This document shows positions 34,735 to 41,998 of a stretch of DNA of 64,000 nucleotides, piece after piece. Within the stretch, counting starts at the first letter, position 1. Each line of letters begins with the position of its first letter. Position numbers and translations under genes: made by a program. The DNA lies in contig CALXOJ010000002.1 of assembly GCA_944390005.1 (NCBI GenBank), forward strand, positions 62,001 to 126,000, given 5' to 3'. Under the pieces are notes generated by a model. It did no database searches. It saw nothing but the letters and a program-made list of their open reading frames with translations, and was not told the origin of the DNA. This DNA comes from an uncultured Spirochaetota bacterium. GTDB taxonomy: Bacteria; Spirochaetota; Spirochaetia; JAFGXN01.

Positions 34735-37449
34735 TTATCTCGAACGGAGGCGTCGTCCCAGCCGAACCGCCAGTTTGACGATTTCGTCGAACACAATGAT
34801 TGAGAAGCCGACAGCGGCAATATATCCCCACTGTGTTAATGTCAGCGGAACAGTTTTGAAGACCGCGCCGCCGAATTGGGTGATGATCACCTGCAAAATA
34901 AAAGTGAGGACAAACATTCCCAGCAGCAGTTTGTTGCGGAAAAGTCCGTTAAAGAGAATGGAACGGGCGGAGAGATCGCGGCTGTTGAGAGCGTTGAAGA
35001 GCTGAAAAACGACAAAGAGAGTAAAGAGAATTGTCGGAACCTGTTCGGGCGCGGCAGGAATGAAGCGGGTCGCTTCAAACGACTGGGAAAGGACGACGAG
35101 GGTAATGAAAAGACCGTTGACAAGGATGCGCGTCAGCATTTGCGTTGAGATGATAAAGGCGTTGCGCGGCGTCGGCTTTTCTTTCATCAAATCGGGCGAG
35201 ATAGGCTCCAATCCAAGCGTCAATCCGGGAGGGCCGTCCATAATCAGATTAATCCAAAGGATTTGCAGCGCGGTAAACGGCGATTTCAATCCGGCCAGGA
35301 CGGAAATGAGGACAACGAGAACCGACGAGACGTTGACTGTCAGCTGAAACTGAATGAAGCGCTGAAAGTTTTTGTAGATACCGCGTCCCCAATGGATCGC
35401 TTTGACGATGGTTGCGAACGAATCATCCAACAAAATGATGTCGGCCGCCTCCTTGGAGACTTCCGTACCGCTGATGCCCATGGCGATTCCGACGTCGGCA
35501 TTTTTGATGGCGGGAGCGTCGTTGATACCGTCTCCCGTGACGGCGACAACGTTGCCTTGCTTTTTCAGCAGGTTAACGATTCTCATTTTGATGGTCGGCG
35601 TACTGCGGGCGATAACGCGAATGCGCGGCAGAAGGTCACTGAGCGCCTTGTCATCCAGTTCTTCAAGGAGGTGCGCTTCGTAGGCGGCATGGTCGGCATC
35701 CAGCAGGTGAAGTTCGTCGGCGATTGCCGAAGCGGTGACGATGTTGTCGCCGGTCAGAATTTTAATGTCGACGCCGGCGCTGCGGCTTTGGAGAACGGCA
35801 TCGTAAACTTCTTTGCGCAGCGGGTCGGCAATTGCGGAGAATCCGTCAAAGATCAGATCCGATTCGATTTGCGCGCGTTCGGCGGCACAGTCCTTTGGAA
35901 TTTCCGTCTGTTTGTGGGCAAAACCGAGAACACGTTTCGCCTGCTTTTGGAATGCAGCGATTTGTTCATCCAATTTTTTGCGCAGCGCTTCGGTCAGCGG
36001 CTCCGTTTTGCCGTTGACGAGAGCCGAGGTGCACATCGACAGAATCTTTTCGGGACTTCCTTTTGTATAAACCGTCGCTTTGCCGTTGTCTTTGACCAGC
36101 GTTGTCATGTTTTTGGTCTCCGAACTGAACGGAAAAACAAAGATTTTTTCTTTTTGTTCTCGAACCGTCCGATAGTCGGGTAAGCCGGCGGCTTTTCCGT
36201 AGGCGGTCAGCAGCGCCGATTCGGTCGGGTTTCCGACAAAACGGGTGCCGGTTTCGGTTTTTTCCAAATCGGCCGCACTGTTGACGCAGATATTGTCGGC
36301 GAAAAAGCCGGCGGTCAGCGTTTCGGGTTTGATGAGAACTCCGTCGCAGAAAATGTCGGTGACAGTCATACGGTTTTCGGTCAGCGTACCGGTTTTGTCG
36401 GAGCAGATAACGTTGACACAGCCGATGGTTTCGCAGGCAACAAGTTTCTTTACCAAGGCGTTTTTCTTCGACATTTTGATGACGTTGATGGCCAGTGAAA
36501 CGGCGACCATTGTCGGCAGACCTTCGGGAACAGCGGCGACGATTAAGACGATCGACGAAATGAACGCCTCCGAAATGACCTGAAAAGCGGCGGTTCCCGA
36601 TGTAAAAGCGCCGGAAATGCCTGCGTAAACGACTTGAATGATGAAAACCAATGCCGAAATCGAGGCGCCGATAACGGTAATGATTTTTCCGAGGCGTGAG
36701 AGTTTCTCCTGGATAGGAATGGTCTCCTGTTCGTTTTTAGTCAGTTCCTGAGCAATTTTCCCGAATTCCGTGTCGTCTCCGATGGAAGTGACGACCATTT
36801 TTCCGTTGCCCGCGGTAACGAAACAGCCGGAGTAAACGCAGTTGCGCCGTTCTGCCAATGCGGTTTTTTCGTTTTCAAACAGCAGTTCGGGATCTTTTTT
36901 GACTGCGGCGCTTTCGCCGGTCAAAGCCGATTCATCGACGGTCAGTCCGTTGCCTTCAAAGAGGCGGCCGTCGGCAGGAATTTTGTTCCCCGTTTCAAGA
37001 ACGACAACATCGCCGGGAACCAATTCGCTTTGGTCGATCAGCGTCGCTTTTCCGCTGCGGATAACACGGACTTTGAAGTCATCTTTCATCTTGTTCAGCG
37101 CTTCAAACGCTTTTCGGCTGCGGCCTTCCATAATCAGCGAAATACCGACTGAAAGGGAAATGGCGATGAAGATGCCGGCGCATTCGATGAACTCCGTATG
37201 TTCGCCGATGATCGCGCGGAAGATGTTGACGCCGAGGGTGATGAAAAGCGCAACCAGCAGCAAAATCATCATCGGTTCGGCGAGCGCCGATAAAAGCCGT
37301 TTCCAAAACGGAACCGGCGGACGGCGGCTGAACTCGTTTTTGCCGTAGCGTTCACGACGGTTTTCGATTTCCGCATCGGAAAGGCCGTTCTGAAGAGTGA
37401 CGTCCAGCCGGTGCGCCACCTCTTCGGCTTTCAGCATAAATGCATTCAT
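34735..37449 (-). CDS. P2A-type cation-transporting ATPase (probable Mn2+/Ca2+ exporter)
   Basis: 904 residues, about ten membrane helices. Motifs: TGES in the actuator domain, VPEGLP in M4, the phosphorylation site CSDKTGTLTENRM (Asp near 347), and TGDGINDAP. M6 reads LWINLIMDGPPG, keeping the Asn and Asp that bind Ca2+/Mn2+ in SERCA and PMR1-type pumps. Sequence alone would suggest a Ca2+ pump, but the gene is preceded by a yybP-ykoY-type Mn2+ riboswitch, which in other bacteria controls P2A pumps that expel Mn2+; I therefore favour Mn2+ export. GGAG lies eight bases before the ATG. Confidence 0.92.
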   Translation of the reverse strand: MNAFMLKAEEVAHRLDVTLQNGLSDAEIENRRERYGKNEFSRRPPVPFWKRLLSALAEPMMILLLVALFITLGVNIFRAIIGEHTEFIECAGIFIAISLSVGISLIMEGRSRKAFEALNKMKDDFKVRVIRSGKATLIDQSELVPGDVVVLETGNKIPADGRLFEGNGLTVDESALTGESAAVKKDPELLFENEKTALAERRNCVYSGCFVTAGNGKMVVTSIGDDTEFGKIAQELTKNEQETIPIQEKLSRLGKIITVIGASISALVFIIQVVYAGISGAFTSGTAAFQVISEAFISSIVLIVAAVPEGLPTMVAVSLAINVIKMSKKNALVKKLVACETIGCVNVICSDKTGTLTENRMTVTDIFCDGVLIKPETLTAGFFADNICVNSAADLEKTETGTRFVGNPTESALLTAYGKAAGLPDYRTVREQKEKIFVFPFSSETKNMTTLVKDNGKATVYTKGSPEKILSMCTSALVNGKTEPLTEALRKKLDEQIAAFQKQAKRVLGFAHKQTEIPKDCAAERAQIESDLIFDGFSAIADPLRKEVYDAVLQSRSAGVDIKILTGDNIVTASAIADELHLLDADHAAYEAHLLEELDDKALSDLLPRIRVIARSTPTIKMRIVNLLKKQGNVVAVTGDGINDAPAIKNADVGIAMGISGTEVSKEAADIILLDDSFATIVKAIHWGRGIYKNFQRFIQFQLTVNVSSVLVVLISVLAGLKSPFTALQILWINLIMDGPPGLTLGLEPISPDLMKEKPTPRNAFIISTQMLTRILVNGLFITLVVLSQSFEATRFIPAAPEQVPTILFTLFVVFQLFNALNSRDLSARSILFNGLFRNKLLLGMFVLTFILQVIITQFGGAVFKTVPLTLTQWGYIAAVGFSIIVFDEIVKLAVRLGRRLRSR

Positions 37450-37473
37450 GTGGTTTCTCCTTAAATAAAAGTC

Positions 37474-37527
37474 AAAAAAAAGAGACTTTTAGCCTGATCG
37501 TCCCCCGACGGTCACGCTAAAAGTCTC
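37474..37527 (-). terminator. Riboswitch expression platform: intrinsic terminator
   Basis: Minus strand: perfect 12-bp stem (arms 37527-37516 and 37493-37482, GAGACTTTTAGC with its complement) followed by eight T, 25 bases before the ATPase start codon. Its first arm overlaps the 3' strand of riboswitch helix P1, so the two structures exclude each other. Confidence 0.88.
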
Positions 37528-37606
37528 GTCACCTTAAAGGTTCCCAAACCCAGCCGTAAATACGGCTTGCTGTTGAATTTGGAATTCCGACTACTCCCCT
37601 TTAGTG
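37513..37606 (-). ncRNA. yybP-ykoY-type (Mn2+) riboswitch
   Basis: Read on the minus strand: P1 strand CACUAAAG, then the conserved L1 sequence GGGGAGUAG, a helix CCAAAUUC/GGGUUUGG with the L3-like UUCAACAGC, a perfect hairpin AGCCGU-AUUU-ACGGCU (P4), and the conserved L1 3' strand GACGAGAC followed by CUUUUAGCGUG closing P1. This order and the L1/L3 sequences match the manganese riboswitch family. Binding would hold P1 together and prevent the downstream terminator, switching the ATPase on when Mn2+ is high. I could not run a covariance search, so the call rests on motif reading. Confidence 0.82.
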
Positions 37607-37611
37607 TTTTC

Positions 37612-37640
37612 AATTTACGGATATTTTGACGGAATGTCAA
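37612..37640 (-). promoter_or_regulatory. Promoter of the riboswitch-ATPase transcript
   Basis: Minus strand: TTGACA (37640-37635), 17-base spacer, TAAATT (37617-37612). Transcription would begin around 37605, at the first base of riboswitch helix P1. Confidence 0.75.
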
Positions 37641-37713
37641 GCCGTGTTGATTAAATTTTGATGAAAAAGCGTTCTCAAACATCTTGAAACTCTTCCTTGT
37701 CTTACTGTATGGT

Positions 37714-37781
37714 AAAAACGGAGGGTGATGCCGCGTTGTTTTGCGGCGTGCGGCTGCGGAGGAAACGGACTCCGTTTTTAA
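37714..37781 (+). promoter_or_regulatory. Structured leader with possible leader peptide before the MATE gene
   Basis: AAAAACGGAG (37714-37723) is perfectly complementary to CTCCGTTTTT (37770-37779), enclosing a second hairpin ATGCCGC/GCGGCGT. The right arm can instead form a local hairpin AAACGG-ACT-CCGTTT ending in T's, a weak terminator shape. ATG 37728, preceded by GGAGGG, opens a 17-codon frame (MPRCFAACGCGGNGLRF) whose stop TAA (37779-37781) lies at the hairpin. This resembles an attenuator, but no ligand or drug link can be seen. Confidence 0.4.
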
Positions 37782-37790
37782 AAGATTCCT

Positions 37791-39143
37791 ATGGAAACAG
37801 CACTCAAAAAACCGCCTTTGTTTACCGGGAAATATCTTTTTTATCTCATTGTTCCGCTGATGATCGAGCAGGTGTTGGCTGTCACTATCGGTTTTGCCGA
37901 CACTATCATGGTAGCTCGCGTCGGTGAGTCGGCCGTTTCGGCGGTGGCGTTGGTTGACAGCGTTAACATTCTCATCATTCAGATATTTGCGGCGTTGGCA
38001 ACCGGCGGTGCAGTCATTTGTTCGCAATATTTGGGACGTAAAGACTTTGACAGCGCTCAGACGGCGGCGCGTCAGCTGATTTTGATCACAGGTGTCGCCG
38101 GCATTGTTTTAATGGTTCTCCTTCTGCCGCTGCACCGACTGATTTTGAATTTTCTTTTCGGTCATGTCGAAGAAGCGGTAATGATTCAGGCTAGGCAGTA
38201 TTTTGTGCTGTCGCTGCTGTCGTATCCGTTTCTGGGGCTTTATAACTCGGGGGCGGCGCTTTTTCGTTCCATGGGAAACAGCCGCATTTCCATGCAGACG
38301 GCGCTGCTGATGAACATCATCAATATCGGCGGCAACGCGATTTTGATTTTTAAATTCGAAATGGGCGTCGTCGGAGCGGGAACGGCGTCCCTTGTTTCGC
38401 GGGCGGTTTCGGCTATTGTGATTTTGTCGCTGCTCTTTTTTAAGCCTTACGATCTGCAAATTCGGCGGCTGTTTGCCGGCGGATTTCGTCCGCAAATGAT
38501 TCGAAGGATTCTTGGAGTAGGAATTCCTGCCGGTGTGGAAGGCGGTTTGTTTCAAGCCGGAAAGCTGACAGTTCAGCGTTTTGTCACTCTTTTCGGAACG
38601 GCCGCCATCGCTGCAAACGCTGTCGCCAACACAATGGCAACGATTGCCAACATTCCCGGAATGGCGATTTCACTGGCGATGATTACGGTTGTCGGTCAGT
38701 GCATGGGAGCTGAAGAACACGATCAGGCACAGCGGTATGCGCTGCGGCTTTTGGGAATCGTTGCGCTTTTGAACGGTCTCATCTGTTTTTGTCTCTTTTT
38801 TTCCGCCGAATCGTTGGCTGCGGTTTTTCATCTGAGGAATGAAGCGTCCGATTTAGCGGTTTCTCTGCTGCGCGTGTTTGCTCTTTTTTCCATTGTGTTT
38901 TGGCCGCCGGCGTTTTCGCTGCCAAACGCGTTGAGGGCTGCCGGTGACGTAAAGCTGACTATGACAACTTCCATTGTCTCAATGTTTCTGTTTCGCATCG
39001 GGCTTTGTTTTTTCTTTTACAAATACACAGATTTCGGCGTTGCCGGAATTTGGTACGCGATGTATGTCGATTGGATTTGCCGCTCGATCGTTTTTGTTTG
39101 GCGTTTCTTTTCCGGCAAATGGAAAAGTATTAAAATTGTATAA
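37791..39143 (+). CDS. MATE family efflux transporter
   Basis: 450 residues with twelve predicted membrane helices in two homologous halves, e.g. LIVPLMIEQVLAVTIGFADTIMVARVGE at the start and the matching GVGIPAGVEGGLFQAGKLTVQRFV at the middle. MATE proteins export cationic drugs or metabolites with Na+ or H+ import. The start ATG has no close Shine-Dalgarno and lies ten bases after the structured leader described separately. The next two genes follow closely (6 bases, then a 4-base overlap), making a three-gene membrane-protein operon. Confidence 0.92.
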   Translation: METALKKPPLFTGKYLFYLIVPLMIEQVLAVTIGFADTIMVARVGESAVSAVALVDSVNILIIQIFAALATGGAVICSQYLGRKDFDSAQTAARQLILITGVAGIVLMVLLLPLHRLILNFLFGHVEEAVMIQARQYFVLSLLSYPFLGLYNSGAALFRSMGNSRISMQTALLMNIINIGGNAILIFKFEMGVVGAGTASLVSRAVSAIVILSLLFFKPYDLQIRRLFAGGFRPQMIRRILGVGIPAGVEGGLFQAGKLTVQRFVTLFGTAAIAANAVANTMATIANIPGMAISLAMITVVGQCMGAEEHDQAQRYALRLLGIVALLNGLICFCLFFSAESLAAVFHLRNEASDLAVSLLRVFALFSIVFWPPAFSLPNALRAAGDVKLTMTTSIVSMFLFRIGLCFFFYKYTDFGVAGIWYAMYVDWICRSIVFVWRFFSGKWKSIKIV

Positions 39144-39149
39144 TATGGT

Positions 39150-39968
39150 ATGAAAAGAAAAGTGAAAAGATTTTTCCAAAAGTGGCGGGAAGTTTTTAAG
39201 GAACACAAAATTCTCTTTTTTGTCGATCTTTTTTTTATTGTCGGCGTTCTTGTTGTTGCTGTTTCTCAGTTCTTTAACGAAAACTATTATGACGTTTTTC
39301 TCTGTTTTATCACGTTTATCATGTTTCTGATTCCGCCGATGGTGTCGCGTCATTCGAAGGTCTATCTTCCCGACGCGCTGCAAATCATCATCGTGATTTT
39401 CATCTTTTCCGCTCAGATTTTGGGTGAAATCAGAGAATATTATCTTTATTACTCGTTTTGGGACACGGCTCTCCATACCGTCAACGGTTTTTTGTGCGGC
39501 GTCATCGGTTTTGCGATTGTCAACCTTCTGCACAACAACGACCGTTTTTTTGTTTCGCTTTCGCCGCTGTTTATGGCAATGTTCGGATTCTGCTTTTCGG
39601 TGACCATCGGCGTTTTTTGGGAATTTATCGAGTTTTCGATGGATGCGATTTTTCATACCGATATGCAGAAAGACGTTTTTCTCGATTCGGTTTCATCGAT
39701 TTTGCTGAATCCTGAAGGAACAAACGACGCCGTTACGGTAAAAGTGTCGGAAATGGTTTTAAACGGCGGTGAATACACTTTTGGCGGTTACATCGATATC
39801 GGCTTAATTGATACAATGAAAGATTTGTTTGTTGACTTTTTCGGCGCTCTGCTGTCGGGGATCATCGGTTATTTCTATGCAAAAGACGAATCGAAGAATC
39901 GCATTTTCGGCGAATTGATGCCGCGGGTAAAGGATAAATTTCATAAACGAAAAGGAAAATCCGAATGA
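39150..39968 (+). CDS. YjdF/DUF2238-like integral membrane protein
   Basis: 272 residues, about six to seven membrane helices, basic N- and C-terminal tails. The segment SFWDTALHTVNGFLCGVIGFAIVN and the following GVFWEFIEF fit the YjdF/DUF2238 pattern of conserved Asp, His and Glu within the membrane. Function of the family is unknown. It lies between two MATE exporters; its stop overlaps the second MATE start (ATGA). A TATAAT (39139-39144) precedes the start by five bases, so it may also be transcribed separately. Confidence 0.72.
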   Translation: MKRKVKRFFQKWREVFKEHKILFFVDLFFIVGVLVVAVSQFFNENYYDVFLCFITFIMFLIPPMVSRHSKVYLPDALQIIIVIFIFSAQILGEIREYYLYYSFWDTALHTVNGFLCGVIGFAIVNLLHNNDRFFVSLSPLFMAMFGFCFSVTIGVFWEFIEFSMDAIFHTDMQKDVFLDSVSSILLNPEGTNDAVTVKVSEMVLNGGEYTFGGYIDIGLIDTMKDLFVDFFGALLSGIIGYFYAKDESKNRIFGELMPRVKDKFHKRKGKSE

Positions 39969-41314
39969 CGAAAGATTTAACGGAAGGACCGCCGCTTCGG
40001 CTGATTATCGGTTTTACAATTCCGCTTTTGATTGGCAACGTGTTTCAGCAGTTTTATGCCATGGCCGATACGCTGATTGTCGGACGGACGTTGGGGCGCA
40101 ATGCTTTGGCGGCTGTCGGCTGCACCGGCGCCCTTTCCTTTCTGCTGTTGGGGTTTTGCGCCGGATTGACGGCCGGTTTTGCGGTAAAGACGGCGCAGCG
40201 TTTCGGCGCCGGAGATGAAAACGGTATGCGTGAAAGTTTTGCGGCGGGTTTTTTGCTGACAGCGGCGTTTACGGTTGTTCTGACAGCGGTCAGTGTGCCG
40301 GCGGTCGGCGGTATTTTGCGGCTGATTCAAACGCCGGTGGAAATTTACGACGATGCGGCCGTTTATATTGTCATTGTTTTTGCCGGGTTGGCGGCGTCAA
40401 TGTTTTTTAACTTCTTTTCCAACATTATTCGAGCGTTGGGAGACAGCCGCACGCCGTTGGTTGTCTTGGCGGCGGCTTGCGTCATTAATGTGGTACTCGA
40501 TTTTGTTTTGATTTTGTACGCACATATGGGAGTGGCGGGAGCTGCTGTGGCAACGGTTTTTTCTCAAGCGGCCGCAGCCGTTGTCTGTCTGATTCACATT
40601 TTTATACGCCTGCCGTTTCTGCGTTTAAAACGCACCGACTGGCGGGTCGACCGTTCCGTTTTAAAGCAGCACCTTTTTTTGGGGTTCCCGATGGGGTTCC
40701 AAATGTCGATCATTGCGATCGGTCAAATCGTTCTTCAGTTTGCGCTTAATCAATTGGGAGCCGTCTCTGTTGCCGCTTATGCTGCGGCGCAGAAAATTGA
40801 TTCGCTGGCGGTTCAGCCGATGATGTCTTTCGGGATAACGATGGCAACCTATGCGGCCCAAAACTACGGTGCGCAAAAAATGCAGCGTATCCGCAGCGGA
40901 GTCAATCAATGCATTGCGGTTTCCGTCGGATTTTCATTTTTGATTGCCGCTGTCAACATCTTTGCGGGAAAACCACTGACTGAACTGTTTGTCGGAGCCG
41001 GAGAAACGGAGGTCATTCGGCTTTCGTGGGTTTATTTGGTTTCAAATGGAATTTTTTATTTTTTGCTTGCATTGCTGTTCATTTACCGTTCAACGCTGCA
41101 GGGATTGGGTGATGGTGTAACGACGACCGTTGCCGGCGTCATGGAGCTTTTTATGAGAATTGTCGCCGCATTGGTTATGGCAGAAATTTTCGGGTTTCTC
41201 GGCGCTTCGCTTTCCAATCCGATGGCGTGGGCGGGCGCACTGATACCGCTGATGTTTTCTTATTATCGAAAAATACGGAGGTTGACGGCTGTTTCCGCAG
41301 ACGGCCGCCTTTAA
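39965..41314 (+). CDS. MATE family efflux transporter (second copy)
   Basis: 449 residues, twelve membrane helices. Typical MATE elements: PLLIGNVFQQFYAMADTLIVGRTLG at the start, RALGDSRTPLVVLAAACVINVVLDF in the first half, and QKIDSLAVQPMMSFGITMATYAAQNYGA in the second. It is clearly different from the first MATE (it belongs to the group with the FQQFYAMADT motif), so this is not a recent tandem duplication. Translationally coupled to the YjdF-like gene. Confidence 0.92.
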   Translation: MTKDLTEGPPLRLIIGFTIPLLIGNVFQQFYAMADTLIVGRTLGRNALAAVGCTGALSFLLLGFCAGLTAGFAVKTAQRFGAGDENGMRESFAAGFLLTAAFTVVLTAVSVPAVGGILRLIQTPVEIYDDAAVYIVIVFAGLAASMFFNFFSNIIRALGDSRTPLVVLAAACVINVVLDFVLILYAHMGVAGAAVATVFSQAAAAVVCLIHIFIRLPFLRLKRTDWRVDRSVLKQHLFLGFPMGFQMSIIAIGQIVLQFALNQLGAVSVAAYAAAQKIDSLAVQPMMSFGITMATYAAQNYGAQKMQRIRSGVNQCIAVSVGFSFLIAAVNIFAGKPLTELFVGAGETEVIRLSWVYLVSNGIFYFLLALLFIYRSTLQGLGDGVTTTVAGVMELFMRIVAALVMAEIFGFLGASLSNPMAWAGALIPLMFSYYRKIRRLTAVSADGRL

Positions 41315-41327
41315 CCGCATTCGGAAC

Positions 41328-41360
41328 AAAAAAAAAAGGGGAGACAGCGTCTCCCTTTTT
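41328..41360. terminator. Bidirectional terminator
   Basis: A-run, 7-bp stem GGGAGAC/GTCTCCC with loop AGC, TTTTT. Separates the MATE operon from the convergent tpx gene. Confidence 0.9.
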
Positions 41361-41374
41361 AACGGCGGATCGGT

Positions 41375-41866
41375 TTACAGATTTTTCACTGCGGCAAGAA
41401 TTTCGTCGTAATCCGGTTCATTCGTCACTTCCGGAACGACCTGAACGTATCGGATAATGCCGTCGGCGTCGGCAACAAACGCCGCTCTCGCCAGTAAACC
41501 GAGCTCTTTAATCAGCACGCCGAATGCTTTTCCGAAACTTTGTCCGTTGTAGTCGGAGTAGAGTTTGACTGCGCCGATACCGGCCGCACCGCACCAACGA
41601 GCCTGCGCAAACGGTAAATCCATCGAAATTACATTGACAGTGACGCCGTCTAATGCAGCCGCTTCTTGGTTGAACCGGCGTACTTCCGTGTCGCAGACAG
41701 GCGTATCGACCGACGGAACCGTCAAAAAAACGGTTTTTCCTTTCATTTCGGATTGAGAGACGCCGCTCAAATCGGCGGCGGTAACGGTGAATGCAGGAAT
41801 GCGGCTGCCGACGGACGGAAGCGTTCCTTCGAGAGTGACGGGATTTCCTCCCATGGTGACTTTCAT
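41375..41866 (-). CDS. tpx: Thiol peroxidase
   Basis: 163 residues from ATG 41866, which follows a near-perfect AGGAGGT; a longer frame to 41914 is not supported. Atypical 2-Cys peroxiredoxin of the Tpx type: peroxidatic Cys in VPSVDTPVCDTE and resolving Cys in ARWCGAAGIGAVK. The N-terminal GNPVTLEGTLPSVGSRIPAFTVT is family-typical. It reduces hydroperoxides with thioredoxin, a common oxygen defence in anaerobes. It stands alone between terminators. Confidence 0.95.
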   Translation of the reverse strand: MKVTMGGNPVTLEGTLPSVGSRIPAFTVTAADLSGVSQSEMKGKTVFLTVPSVDTPVCDTEVRRFNQEAAALDGVTVNVISMDLPFAQARWCGAAGIGAVKLYSDYNGQSFGKAFGVLIKELGLLARAAFVADADGIIRYVQVVPEVTNEPDYDEILAAVKNL

Positions 41867-41998
41867 AAAGACCTCCTGAAATTCTATGATAATCAAAAAG
41901 TTGTATCGGGTCAAGCAAAATAAGCGGAGGATTTTAACTTAAAAAAAAGTTCGGGGAATTCCGAAAAACGGTGCTAAACTGATATTATGGAGCGGTTT

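Noticed and set aside
34620-34820. N-terminal extension of the InlB-repeat lipoprotein
   Set aside because: It would pass through the promoter and bury the lipoprotein signal peptide internally; ATG 34619 has a proper ribosome site.
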